Source: Hyphomicrobiales bacterium (GTDB taxonomy: Bacteria > Pseudomonadota > Alphaproteobacteria > Rhizobiales > TMED25). From it: a DNA stretch of 12,693 bases. The translations under genes were made by a program, and so were the position numbers. Positions 1 to 6,654 of this stretch are shown piece by piece (within the stretch, counting starts at the first letter, position 1; every line of letters starts with the position of its first letter). Below the pieces are notes generated by a model that saw only the letters and a list, made by a program, of their open reading frames with translations, searched no databases and had not been told where the DNA came from. The DNA lies in contig JADHLM010000028.1 of NCBI GenBank assembly GCA_016780665.1, forward strand, positions 1-12,693. The letters are read 5' to 3'.

Positions 1-225
1 CTCATTCATCAAAAAGCCAACAGAACCACAATTTATACCATATATTGGAATCTCTGTTTCGATGAATTGGTGCAGCACCTGAAGCATCAGACCATCACCC
101 CCCAATGCAACAATTACATCAGCTTTGGATAAGTCTGAATTACCATATAACGCAACAAGCTTTGTTCTAGCATCAGAGGCTTGTTTAGTTTCACTCGAAA
201 TAAATGTAATTTTCTTTTCACTCAT
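1..225 (-). CDS. nadK: NAD kinase, N-terminal part (cut by window edge)
   Basis: Reading the minus strand from the ATG at 225 gives 75 open codons that run off the left edge. NAD kinase phosphorylates NAD+ to NADP+ in the cytosol using ATP or polyphosphate. The fragment contains the diagnostic glycine-rich GGDG motif (about residues 43-46, in VALGGDGLML) and, at its end, CGSVGFLMNE, which matches the conserved NxGxxGFL segment and NE motif that bind NAD(P). The start lies close to the GGDG motif, as in the short alphaproteobacterial NAD kinases of roughly 255 residues; longer gammaproteobacterial forms have more N-terminal sequence. No Shine-Dalgarno is visible before the ATG. A perfect TATAAT on the minus strand (265-260) gives a plausible promoter. 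The family call is firm; only the last two thirds of the protein is missing. Confidence 0.93.
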   Translation of the reverse strand, partial: MSEKKITFISSETKQASDARTKLVALYGNSDLSKADVIVALGGDGLMLQVLHQFIETEIPIYGINCGSVGFLMNE

Positions 226-237
226 AATAAATCAAAT

Positions 238-257
238 AAACATTTAATTTAATGTTT
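238..257. promoter_or_regulatory. Inverted repeat AAACATT-N6-AATGTTT upstream of NAD kinase
   Basis: Two perfect 7-base arms (238-244 and 251-257) are separated by TAATTT. The dyad lies 13 bases upstream of the NAD kinase ATG and directly downstream of a minus-strand TATAAT at 265-260, so it would cover the expected transcription start. It could be an operator or a short leader hairpin. The region is very AT-rich, so a chance palindrome is possible, although each arm includes one C:G pair. No regulator gene is in view. Confidence 0.3.
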
Positions 258-259
258 CA

Positions 260-265
260 ATTATA
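260..265 (-). promoter_or_regulatory. Candidate -10 box for NAD kinase (TATAAT)
   Basis: The minus strand reads TATAAT from 265 to 260, 34 bases before the NAD kinase ATG. No good TTGACA-like -35 is found at 16-18 bases spacing, so this rests on the -10 match and position alone. The rest of 226-355 is AT-rich sequence that must also hold the promoter for the rightward oxidoreductase gene; TATAAA at 309-314 is a weak candidate for that. Confidence 0.35.
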
Positions 266-355
266 TTTGCGAAGATTTAAAGTAACATAAGTATTAAAAT
301 AACTGAATTATAAAATAATAAATTAGTTCTCTCTTTTTTTTGATTGAAAAGAATA

Positions 356-1321
356 ATGAATAAAATTGGAATAATTGGGTGTGGAAGACAAGCACCAAAA
401 CATATCAATGGCTATTTAGGTAATGGAATAAAGGATATTTACTTATCAGATGTTGATGAAGATAAAGCTAAGAAATTAGCAATGGAATATGGTCTAAAAC
501 ATCTCACTTATGATGAAATCATTAATAGTAAAGAGATAACTACATATTCAATATGTACTCCACCTGAAACTCATGACTTAATAATTGATGACTTAATAGA
601 GAAGGAAAAAAATTTTCTTTGTGAAAAGCCTATTTCACAGAATATAGATAAACTACATAAGTATGAAAAATCAATTGCTAAGAAGAAACTAGTGGCGATG
701 GGGGGCTATATATATAAATTTTCTCCTGCGCATATACATGCAAAAAAATTGATTGAGAATACTGATGCCAATACCATTCAAAAAGCTTATTTTCGGATTG
801 CCAGCCCTGGATCTAATGCTCCCTGGCAATTTTCAAAAAAATTAGGTGGCGGTGTAATTAATGAGATGGTTGTACATATTATTGATCTTGTTCAATGGTA
901 TTTTGGCGATATTAAAGAAATAAAAAATGTAAGTAAAAAAATATATTTAGAGCACAGGATAAAAACACTGAATGACACAGACGAACTTGCAGAAGATTAT
1001 GTTCATATTAAGCTTATTACAAAAAGCAATATAGAAGTGGAAATTGAAGCAGATCTTATATCTTCTGAGTTTATTCAGTATGTACAATTTAACAGCAAGG
1101 AATTTGAATGCTTCTTATCAATACAACCAAATTTACCCCTACAGTTAAAATATCAGAATAAAAGTTTAGATCTTTGCAAATTTTTTGAATTTCAAAATTT
1201 ATATATTTATCAGATTGAGTATTTTCTTCAATGCGTGAATAAAAATAAAACTCAAGAAATTTCAACAATGAGAGAGTCTATTGCAATCGCAAGAACCATA
1301 AATGAAATAATTGATCTCTAA
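356..1321 (+). CDS. Gfo/Idh/MocA family NAD(P)-dependent oxidoreductase
   Basis: A cytosolic dehydrogenase with an N-terminal Rossmann domain (about residues 1-120) and a C-terminal Gfo/Idh/MocA alpha/beta domain. The nucleotide-binding motif is GIIGCGRQAPKH (residues 5-16). The EKP motif with the family's catalytic lysine is at 90-92. The active-site helix reads GGGVINEMVVHIIDLVQW, giving E170, H174, D177 and W181; most relatives have Asp where this has E170. I chose the ATG at 356 (321 aa) because an in-frame TTG at 344 adds only MKRI and the sequence AAAAGA sits just before the ATG. Substrates in this family range from sugars and inositol to aromatic dihydrodiols and the LigC semialdehyde; none can be assigned here. 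The protein is rich in Lys, Ile and Asn. Its stop codon overlaps the stop of the convergent amidohydrolase by four bases. It is divergent from NAD kinase and seems to be a single-gene unit. Confidence 0.88.
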   Translation: MNKIGIIGCGRQAPKHINGYLGNGIKDIYLSDVDEDKAKKLAMEYGLKHLTYDEIINSKEITTYSICTPPETHDLIIDDLIEKEKNFLCEKPISQNIDKLHKYEKSIAKKKLVAMGGYIYKFSPAHIHAKKLIENTDANTIQKAYFRIASPGSNAPWQFSKKLGGGVINEMVVHIIDLVQWYFGDIKEIKNVSKKIYLEHRIKTLNDTDELAEDYVHIKLITKSNIEVEIEADLISSEFIQYVQFNSKEFECFLSIQPNLPLQLKYQNKSLDLCKFFEFQNLYIYQIEYFLQCVNKNKTQEISTMRESIAIARTINEIIDL

Positions 1322-2313
1322 TGAATTGCTAAAATTCTTTCTGCATTCAAGTGACAAATCTTTTCTTTTATATCAGATTTTAAATTGGTACTATTTATCC
1401 ATTCGAGTGGTTTTTTTACACCCATATCTGCTGGAAAGTCGGTGCCCAATAAAATATTTTCTGAACCAACAATGTCTATCACTTGTTTTAAACCAACATC
1501 AGAATGTGTGATGGTATCATAATAAAACTTCTTTAAATATTCGGATGGTTTTTTCTTCAGACTATCACTAACGTCTTTTCTGGTATAATAGGCATGATCA
1601 AAACGCCCAATAGCAAAGGGTAAATATCCACCAGCGTGGGATAGGCAGATCTTAATATTAGGAAGTTTTTCCATGTATCCTGAAAATATAAGATTTGCAG
1701 CCGCTGTAGTTGTTTCCATTGGGTTTCCAATTAGATTTATCAGATGATAATCATTAAGTATTGGCTTTGCTCTGGTTGATAGTGGGTGTAATAAGATAAA
1801 TGCACCAAGTTTTTCTGCTTCTTTCAAAATATCAAAAAAATGACTCTGATTTAAATTTGTATGGTCAATATGAGAGCCAATTATTATTCCATGAAGTTTT
1901 AAGTCTTTCATTATACGGTTAAGTTCATTACACGCTCTCTCAGGATCTTTTAGTGTGATAGTACCTAGTCCTTGATATCTATCTGGTCTTGCACTTACTG
2001 CTTCTGCTATTTCATCATTAACACTTTGGCACGCACTAGCTGCTACATCAATTGGGTCACTGTCTCTAAGTAATTGAGGATTGAGAGATAATAATTGAAC
2101 ATCTACTTCAGCCTCATCCATTAATGCGATGCGTTGTTCGTATGGGACCCAGTATTCTGGTGTACTCATTTCGTTTCTTCGACTACCTGTTGTTAGGATT
2201 GTTCTACCTTCCGAATTTCGCTCAATTTTAGTTCCATACCATGGCTCGCCATTTTCAAAAGATTTACGTAATGATGCAGGTAGTATGTGTGCATGAATAT
2301 CTATAACTTTCAT
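1318..2313 (-). CDS. Amidohydrolase 2 family protein (ACMSD / LigJ / LigW-like)
   Basis: A 331-residue TIM-barrel metal-dependent enzyme of the group that includes aminocarboxymuconate-semialdehyde decarboxylase, gamma-resorcylate and 5-carboxyvanillate decarboxylases and the LigJ hydratase. Metal-ligand motifs are visible: HxH at H7/H9 (IDIHAHI), H176 (LLHPLS), H226 (LSHAGG) and D292 (GTDFP), which fits a Zn-type decarboxylase or hydrolase. It would act on a small carboxylated ring or muconate-type acid in the cytosol; the substrate is unknown. It starts immediately after the stop codon of the upstream Gfo/Idh/MocA gene (TAA then ATG, no gap). A GAGG Shine-Dalgarno lies inside the end of that gene, so translation is probably coupled and the two enzymes probably act in one pathway. 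Its stop overlaps the stop of the rightward oxidoreductase. Confidence 0.87.
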   Translation of the reverse strand: MKVIDIHAHILPASLRKSFENGEPWYGTKIERNSEGRTILTTGSRRNEMSTPEYWVPYEQRIALMDEAEVDVQLLSLNPQLLRDSDPIDVAASACQSVNDEIAEAVSARPDRYQGLGTITLKDPERACNELNRIMKDLKLHGIIIGSHIDHTNLNQSHFFDILKEAEKLGAFILLHPLSTRAKPILNDYHLINLIGNPMETTTAAANLIFSGYMEKLPNIKICLSHAGGYLPFAIGRFDHAYYTRKDVSDSLKKKPSEYLKKFYYDTITHSDVGLKQVIDIVGSENILLGTDFPADMGVKKPLEWINSTNLKSDIKEKICHLNAERILAIH

Positions 2314-3393
2314 TTAATCCTCTATTCTTATTTTTTTATCTAATTTAATTGAGTCCTCAATCGCAAGCGTAAGTCTTAGGTTTTGTAAGCCTTCAATACC
2401 AGTTGTATTTGGGCAATCAATTCCTTGTGAAATAAAGTCTAGCCATGATCGGGTCTCATCAGCAAAAGGTCCCCAATATTTATTTAACGCCCAGTTACCA
2501 GAGGCATTACTTGTAAGCAGAGCCATCTCTGTATGATTATCGACGTAAGCATGATGCATACCTTCATCTGAAAAGCCTATATGTTCTTTTCTATCATCAT
2601 CAAATAAGAGGACGCCACTTTCTCCAATTATTTCTGCTCTGACTAATCTTCCATGTGAAGGATAATTTTTAGGAAGCGCATAACCCATAGCTAAATTTAC
2701 AATAGTACCATCGTCATATGTAATAATCGCGGCTGCTATTTCATCTACATCAAATCCATCTTTTCTGTAAATTGTTCCATGACCCTTGGCTATAATTTCT
2801 TTTGGTTTTTTGTTTCCTAAATACCATCCAAACAGATCAACAAGATATGTAAGTGCATCATTTACAAATGATATGTGCTTCGATCTTTTTAAGATTTCTG
2901 CTCCTGTACGTTGGGTATTATAGAATCTGCCCACACAGGAAATAATGTTTCCAACTTTGTTTTCGTTTATTTGCTGTTTACCAATCAGAAAATGTCTATT
3001 GAATCTTAAAGTGTAACCAACATGTAAGCTTGTATTGTTTCTTTTTGCAGCATCAACCATTTTTTGTGCGTCGTTGAGATTTAATGCTATTGGTTTTTCA
3101 ACCAAAACAGGTTTGCCATTTTCAAGTGCTTTTATTACAGGATCACAATGCTCAGGTTCACTTGTTGAGACAATTATTGCATGTGTATTTTCATCATCAA
3201 TTACCTCTTGATTTGTTTTACAAACCCTATCGGCGTTGACTTTTTCACCCAGGGTCTTAGCTTTTTCTCTGATGGTGTCTGAAAGGCTAATGTATTTAAC
3301 TGAACCATGAGTTTTAGAAATTGAGGTCCGTAGGTTTCCCATCCTTCCGCATCCAACAATTCCGATACCAATTTCTTGATGATTAATTTTCAT
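2314..3393 (-). CDS. Gfo/Idh/MocA family oxidoreductase with atypical active site
   Basis: A 359-residue Rossmann dehydrogenase, first gene of a two-gene operon with the amidohydrolase. The dinucleotide motif GIVGCGRMGN is at about residues 11-20 and the EKP lysine motif at 99-101. The region matching the usual D-x3-H-x2-D-x3-W helix reads NDALTYLVDLFGW, giving D179, Y183, D186 and W190. The normally conserved active-site His is therefore Tyr here, which suggests altered chemistry or a distinct subfamily. The C-terminal domain is complete, with a segment containing WGPFADETRSWLDF near 307-320. The ATG at 3393 is chosen because the Rossmann motif follows at once and no closer Met exists; there is no clear Shine-Dalgarno. 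It is divergent from the CMD-family gene across 96 bases that hold a strong dyad (3420-3441). It is only distantly similar to the other Gfo/Idh/MocA protein at 356-1321, so not a recent duplication. Confidence 0.87.
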   Translation of the reverse strand: MKINHQEIGIGIVGCGRMGNLRTSISKTHGSVKYISLSDTIREKAKTLGEKVNADRVCKTNQEVIDDENTHAIIVSTSEPEHCDPVIKALENGKPVLVEKPIALNLNDAQKMVDAAKRNNTSLHVGYTLRFNRHFLIGKQQINENKVGNIISCVGRFYNTQRTGAEILKRSKHISFVNDALTYLVDLFGWYLGNKKPKEIIAKGHGTIYRKDGFDVDEIAAAIITYDDGTIVNLAMGYALPKNYPSHGRLVRAEIIGESGVLLFDDDRKEHIGFSDEGMHHAYVDNHTEMALLTSNASGNWALNKYWGPFADETRSWLDFISQGIDCPNTTGIEGLQNLRLTLAIEDSIKLDKKIRIED

Positions 3394-3419
3394 AATGATT
3401 TAATTTTCTGAATTACCGT

Positions 3420-3441
3420 TATAATCTCTTATAAGATTATA
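3420..3441. promoter_or_regulatory. 22-base dyad TATAATCT-N6-AGATTATA with outward -10 boxes
   Basis: Perfect 8-base arms (3420-3427 and 3434-3441) flank CTTATA. Each arm contains a perfect -10 hexamer: TATAAT on the plus strand at 3420-3425 and on the minus strand at 3441-3436. A nested perfect 10-base palindrome, TCTTATAAGA, sits at 3427-3436. The site lies midway between the divergent Gfo/Idh-amidohydrolase operon and the CMD-family gene, the expected place for one operator controlling both. The -35 boxes are poor: on the minus strand TTGAAA at 3461-3456 is only 14 bases away. That is compatible with an activator-dependent or atypical promoter, or with the symmetry being an operator only. 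Confidence 0.5.
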
Positions 3442-3480
3442 TTGATATGAACAAATTTCAAAAGAAAATTAAATGATTAA

Positions 3481-3486
3481 GGGGGG
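3481..3486 (+). promoter_or_regulatory. G-run ribosome binding site of the CMD-family gene
   Basis: AAGGGGGG occupies 3479-3486, three bases before the ATG at 3490. The AAGG part gives a normal Shine-Dalgarno spacing of about 7 bases. A six-G run stands out against the AT-rich leader and fixes the start codon. Confidence 0.7.
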
Positions 3487-3489
3487 AAT

Positions 3490-3903
3490 ATGACCAAAGA
3501 CGATAATTATATAAAAGGTTTAAAAAAGATGAGAGAGATGGGTCGGGAAGATACCATGTTGAATCAAAGAAAAATATCAGAAGATATGTATAAGCTATCT
3601 GTTAGTACTTTGTTTGGTGAAATTTGGAACCGACCGCATCTATCACTCAGGGAAAGGCAATTAATTACACTGGCTGCAAATATTGCACTATCTAGACCGC
3701 ATGGAACACACACGCACTACAGAAGTGCTCATCATATTGGTATTACTCATGAAGAAATTTGTGAAGTTATGATTCATGTTGGAATGTATGGCGGTTGGCC
3801 GTGCATTGCTCACGCCACTGAACAATATCTGGAAGTTCTAGAAGAACGTGGAGATCCAATGGCTTCAGCAAAACCAACACGGGACGATATTGACGGTATC
3901 TGA
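3490..3903 (+). CDS. Carboxymuconolactone decarboxylase (CMD) family protein
   Basis: A 137-residue all-helical protein of the CMD/AhpD superfamily. The core runs from about residue 40 to 118: LSLRERQLITLAANIAL (51-67), then THTHYRSAHHIGITHEEICEV and MIHVGMYGGWPCIAHA (94-109). This matches the gamma-carboxymuconolactone decarboxylase (PcaC) pattern of a basic ring-binding helix followed by the GWP loop. The CxxC redox pair of AhpD peroxidases is absent; single cysteines are at 91 and 105. An unusual His cluster (H71, H74, H76, H81, H82) lines the expected active-site helix. In PcaC the enzyme decarboxylates a lactone in the protocatechuate branch; whether this one is a decarboxylase, isomerase or hydrolase is open. 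A strong G-rich Shine-Dalgarno supports the start. The convergent dehydrogenase stops four bases beyond its stop. Confidence 0.85.
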   Translation: MTKDDNYIKGLKKMREMGREDTMLNQRKISEDMYKLSVSTLFGEIWNRPHLSLRERQLITLAANIALSRPHGTHTHYRSAHHIGITHEEICEVMIHVGMYGGWPCIAHATEQYLEVLEERGDPMASAKPTRDDIDGI

Positions 3904-3904
3904 G

Positions 3905-3927
3905 TAGCTATAGGTTTTTCATAGCTA
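3905..3927. terminator. Weak bidirectional hairpin at a convergent junction
   Basis: TAGCTAT (3905-3911) and ATAGCTA (3921-3927) form a perfect 7-base stem with a 9-base loop. It begins one base after the CMD-family stop codon and includes the stop codon of the convergent dehydrogenase. On the plus strand it is followed by only TTT, and on the minus strand by no T-run. If it terminates transcription it is weak or protein-assisted. It could also be a chance AT-rich palindrome. Confidence 0.3.
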
Positions 3928-4906
3928 TTTGAAGATCGTATTCACTATCTGGAACAATTCGAGGGATATGATCTCCATTAAGATAAGCTATCAAGCATTC
4001 TGCTGCTTGTATTTCCATTCGTGCCCTTGAAATACGAGTGTTTGCTCCCATGTGGCAAGTCATGATTACATTATCAAGCTTTGACAAGGGTCCGCCAAGG
4101 TAGGGCTCTTGCTCATAAACATCGAGCCCGGCACCAGCTATTATATCATTTGTGAGTGCGTTTAGAAGTGCGTCCTCATTTACCAGGCCGCCTCTTGCTG
4201 TATTAATTAAGAAGGCATCAGTCTTCATCTCAGCAAGATCATCCGCATTAATTATATTAATTGTCGCTGGAGTTTTTGGCACGTGAAGACAAACGATGTC
4301 TGACTCGTTTAATAATCTTTTTTTACTTACCCATTCAATGGGAAGATATGCGTTAATTGACTCATCAGGATTTATATCATTAGCAATTATTTTTGCTCCA
4401 AATGCAGACAATAATTTTGCAGTTCTTCTTCCAATTCTTCCCATCCCAATTATTCCTACTGTGAGTTCTTCTAAACTGCGACCAAGTACCCTAAACCATT
4501 TACCTTCTCTCATTAGTTTGTCACCAAGCTGAACACCTCGAATTAGTGTCAAAATATGACTGACTGTCAATTCTGCGACAGTATCAGCATTAGCTCCTGG
4601 AACATATGATACGCCTATATTCCTCTCACGAGCAGCGTTTAAATCTATACTATCCAAGCCAACAGCACATCTTGCAATAAATTTTAAACCCGGGGATTGG
4701 TCCATAACTGCTGCGCTCATTGGTTCTGCGCCGCAAATAGCAACATCGCACCCTTTTATAAGTTCCTTCATTTCATCTTCGACTAAGAGTCTTTTTTGTT
4801 CATTTCTTATTATTTTAACTCCTGAGTCTTCAAGCATAGTTCTCGATAATGGATTGCATGCACCCCATTGTTCTGGGGATACCATAGCGATAGCTCTTGT
4901 TTTCAT
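3908..4906 (-). CDS. D-2-hydroxyacid dehydrogenase (phosphoglycerate dehydrogenase-like)
   Basis: A 332-residue NAD-dependent dehydrogenase interconverting a 2-hydroxy acid and a 2-oxo acid. It has the split catalytic domain (about 1-105 and 290-332) around a Rossmann domain with GIIGMGRIGR at 151-160, followed by D177, which favours NAD over NADP. Catalytic residues are present: R238 (TARGG), E266 (in DVYEQEP) and H285 (TCHMGANT, where most relatives have TPH). There is no ACT or other regulatory domain, so it is not a full-length SerA. I place the start at 4906 because GAGGA lies five bases upstream; an in-frame TTG at 4945 would add 13 residues and overlap the dioxygenase gene. It is the last gene of the BKACE-dioxygenase-dehydrogenase operon, 16 bases after the dioxygenase stop. 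The physiological substrate is unknown; context suggests a catabolic intermediate. Confidence 0.88.
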   Translation of the reverse strand: MKTRAIAMVSPEQWGACNPLSRTMLEDSGVKIIRNEQKRLLVEDEMKELIKGCDVAICGAEPMSAAVMDQSPGLKFIARCAVGLDSIDLNAARERNIGVSYVPGANADTVAELTVSHILTLIRGVQLGDKLMREGKWFRVLGRSLEELTVGIIGMGRIGRRTAKLLSAFGAKIIANDINPDESINAYLPIEWVSKKRLLNESDIVCLHVPKTPATINIINADDLAEMKTDAFLINTARGGLVNEDALLNALTNDIIAGAGLDVYEQEPYLGGPLSKLDNVIMTCHMGANTRISRARMEIQAAECLIAYLNGDHIPRIVPDSEYDLQIAMKNL

Positions 4907-4922
4907 TTTTTCCTCAATAATT

Positions 4923-5762
4923 TTAATATGGTGCTTCTTCACCAAGGATTGTTATTCTGTGCATCCTTCTTCTAAATCCGGCATAGTCATCAACAGCGTA
5001 ATGTTGAGTACATCTATTATCCCAAATTGCAATAGAACCAGGCTCCCACTTAAATCTACAGATAAACTCTGGACGGGTTGAATGAGATTTTAGATAATTG
5101 ATAATAGGCTCGGATTCCTCTCTAGACATACCTTCAATTTCTACTGTATGACCACCAATATATAGTGCTTTATTCTTACTATCTGGATGAGTCCTGATAA
5201 TTGGATGGTATGATTTAACCTGTGTTTTTCCTGGATCTTTCTGTTTCATACTCTTTGCGCCCGAAAACTGAGCTAGCGGTTGATCACCAACATAAAGTCC
5301 TTTTAAAGTATCTAGGATATTTTTCATTGTATCAGATAGCGTATCATATGCCTGATACATATCAGCAAATAGAGTATCTCCTCCGGCTGGAGGTAATTCC
5401 TGAGCATAAAGCATTGTTGCTTTTGGTGGGACTTCTGTAAAGCTGCCGTCTGAATGCCAAACATTACCAAATGCATAAGTGTCTGTTTCAGTTTTCAAAA
5501 TTTCTAATATTTCCGGATGAGACTCAAGACCCTTCATGTATGGGTAATGGTGTATTTTTCCCCATCTTCTTCCAAACTCCAAATATTCATCAGATGAAAG
5601 CTTTTGATTTGGGATTCCTATAACCTGGTAATCAATAAATGCTTTATAAATTTCATTAAATGTTTCATCGTCTATTTTGTTGAGATTTATATCCAAAATC
5701 TCAGCTCCTAGTGCACCTGCTAGAGGACGTACTTCAAAATTCTTATATTTAATAATTTTCAT
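4923..5762 (-). CDS. TauD/TfdA family Fe(II)/2-oxoglutarate dioxygenase
   Basis: A 279-residue non-heme iron dioxygenase that hydroxylates a substrate while turning 2-oxoglutarate and O2 into succinate and CO2. The facial triad is complete: H103 and D105 in VWHSDGSF and H254 in NRCTQHYA. The C-terminal RRRMHRITILG supplies R265 and R269 at the positions that in TauD bind 2-oxoglutarate and the substrate's acidic group, so the substrate is probably an anion. Length matches TauD (about 283). TauD, TfdA and related enzymes act on taurine, phenoxyacetates, alkylsulfates and other compounds; the exact one cannot be read here. A GAGG Shine-Dalgarno (5771-5768) precedes the ATG, and the gene follows the BKACE stop by 13 bases. 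No sulfonate transporter or other sulfur gene is present, which weakens a taurine role. Confidence 0.9.
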   Translation of the reverse strand: MKIIKYKNFEVRPLAGALGAEILDINLNKIDDETFNEIYKAFIDYQVIGIPNQKLSSDEYLEFGRRWGKIHHYPYMKGLESHPEILEILKTETDTYAFGNVWHSDGSFTEVPPKATMLYAQELPPAGGDTLFADMYQAYDTLSDTMKNILDTLKGLYVGDQPLAQFSGAKSMKQKDPGKTQVKSYHPIIRTHPDSKNKALYIGGHTVEIEGMSREESEPIINYLKSHSTRPEFICRFKWEPGSIAIWDNRCTQHYAVDDYAGFRRRMHRITILGEEAPY

Positions 5763-5775
5763 TTAAACCTCACAG

Positions 5776-6648
5776 TTAAATCTTGAGAATTTCTCTTGCT
5801 TCATTTGGTGAAGCAACGTTATATCCCATATTGTTAATAATATTCACCGCTCTCTCAACAAGGGAAGCATTACCTGGCGCCAGTTCACCTTTGGATAAAT
5901 ATAAATTATCTTCAAGTCCAACCCGAACATGTCCACCCAGAATGACTGACTGTGCAACCATAGGAAGTTGATCTTTTGAGATCCCAAAAGATGCCCAAAC
6001 TGAATCCTCAGGCAATAAATTCCGCATTGTCATCATAATTTCAGGTGTTGCTTCTGCTGCCCAAGGAATCCCTAAACATATTTGAAATAAATAAGGTTTC
6101 TTCACAAGGTCTTGCTTGATTAGAGCTTTTGCTTGCCTAAGCCCGCCTAAGTCAAAGACTTCGAGTTCAGGTTTGACACCTGTTTTAGCTATTTTTTTAG
6201 CCATTTCAGTAACTAGATCTGGTGTATTGACAAAAATATGTGGCCCGAAATTAAAACTACCTATATCTAAACTACAAATATCAGGCTTTATGTTTTCAAT
6301 ATGCATAACTCTATTACTCGGTGAGGTTAGTGTTGTACCTTTCCCTAAATTTGTTGGCTCTTCGTGGTCGTTTATAACTATTCTAGCGCCTGGACCTGTT
6401 GTTAGATTGATTATGACTTCATCATTTTCCTGCCTAATTCGATCAACAACCTCCCTATATAAAGCTTCTTCCATACTCGGCTTTCCTGTATCAGGGTCAC
6501 GAACATGAATATGTACAATGGCTGCGCCTGCTTTATGAGCGGACAGGCATTCATTTGCTATTTGTTCTGGTGTTATTGGGACGGCAGGGTTGATATGAGT
6601 GTGATCAGCTGCACCTGTAACAGCACAAGTTATTATTATATTTCGCAT
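5776..6648 (-). CDS. Beta-keto acid cleavage enzyme (BKACE, DUF849 family)
   Basis: A 290-residue Zn-dependent TIM-barrel enzyme of the 3-keto-5-aminohexanoate cleavage (Kce) family. BKACEs condense a beta-keto acid with acetyl-CoA and yield acetoacetate plus a new acyl-CoA. The N-terminus IIITCAVTGAADHTHINPAVPITP is typical. H46 and H48 in IVHIHVRDP are the Zn ligands, numbered as in Kce, and HVRVGLEDN carries R242, E246 (third Zn ligand) and D247. Substrates known for the family include 3-keto-5-aminohexanoate, dehydrocarnitine and simple 3-oxoacids; residues that decide this cannot be judged by eye. The ATG at 6648 follows a seven-G run; an in-frame TTG at 6663 would add five residues made of the run itself. 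First gene of the operon with dioxygenase and dehydrogenase, so its role is probably to deliver the pathway product to CoA metabolism. Confidence 0.9.
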   Translation of the reverse strand: MRNIIITCAVTGAADHTHINPAVPITPEQIANECLSAHKAGAAIVHIHVRDPDTGKPSMEEALYREVVDRIRQENDEVIINLTTGPGARIVINDHEEPTNLGKGTTLTSPSNRVMHIENIKPDICSLDIGSFNFGPHIFVNTPDLVTEMAKKIAKTGVKPELEVFDLGGLRQAKALIKQDLVKKPYLFQICLGIPWAAEATPEIMMTMRNLLPEDSVWASFGISKDQLPMVAQSVILGGHVRVGLEDNLYLSKGELAPGNASLVERAVNIINNMGYNVASPNEAREILKI

Positions 6649-6654
6649 TACATA

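Noticed and set aside
3490..3903. AhpD-type alkylhydroperoxidase
   Set aside because: The CxxC redox pair needed for peroxidase activity is missing; the sequence follows the carboxymuconolactone decarboxylase pattern.
4906..4945. Longer N-terminus of the hydroxyacid dehydrogenase from a TTG
   Set aside because: It would overlap the dioxygenase stop and bury the GAGGA Shine-Dalgarno of the ATG at 4906, and the extra residues add no family sequence.
6116..6508. Long rightward reading frame opposite the BKACE gene (130 codons)
   Set aside because: It is fully antisense to a BKACE gene with intact catalytic motifs, has no Shine-Dalgarno and encodes a low-complexity Ser/Leu/Ile-rich product; it is a shadow frame.
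3908..6648. Carnitine or gamma-butyrobetaine degradation operon
   Set aside because: The BKACE and 2-oxoglutarate dioxygenase would fit, but there is no carnitine dehydrogenase, thioesterase or betaine transporter, and the dioxygenase is TauD-like in length and motifs. Kept only as a comparison.
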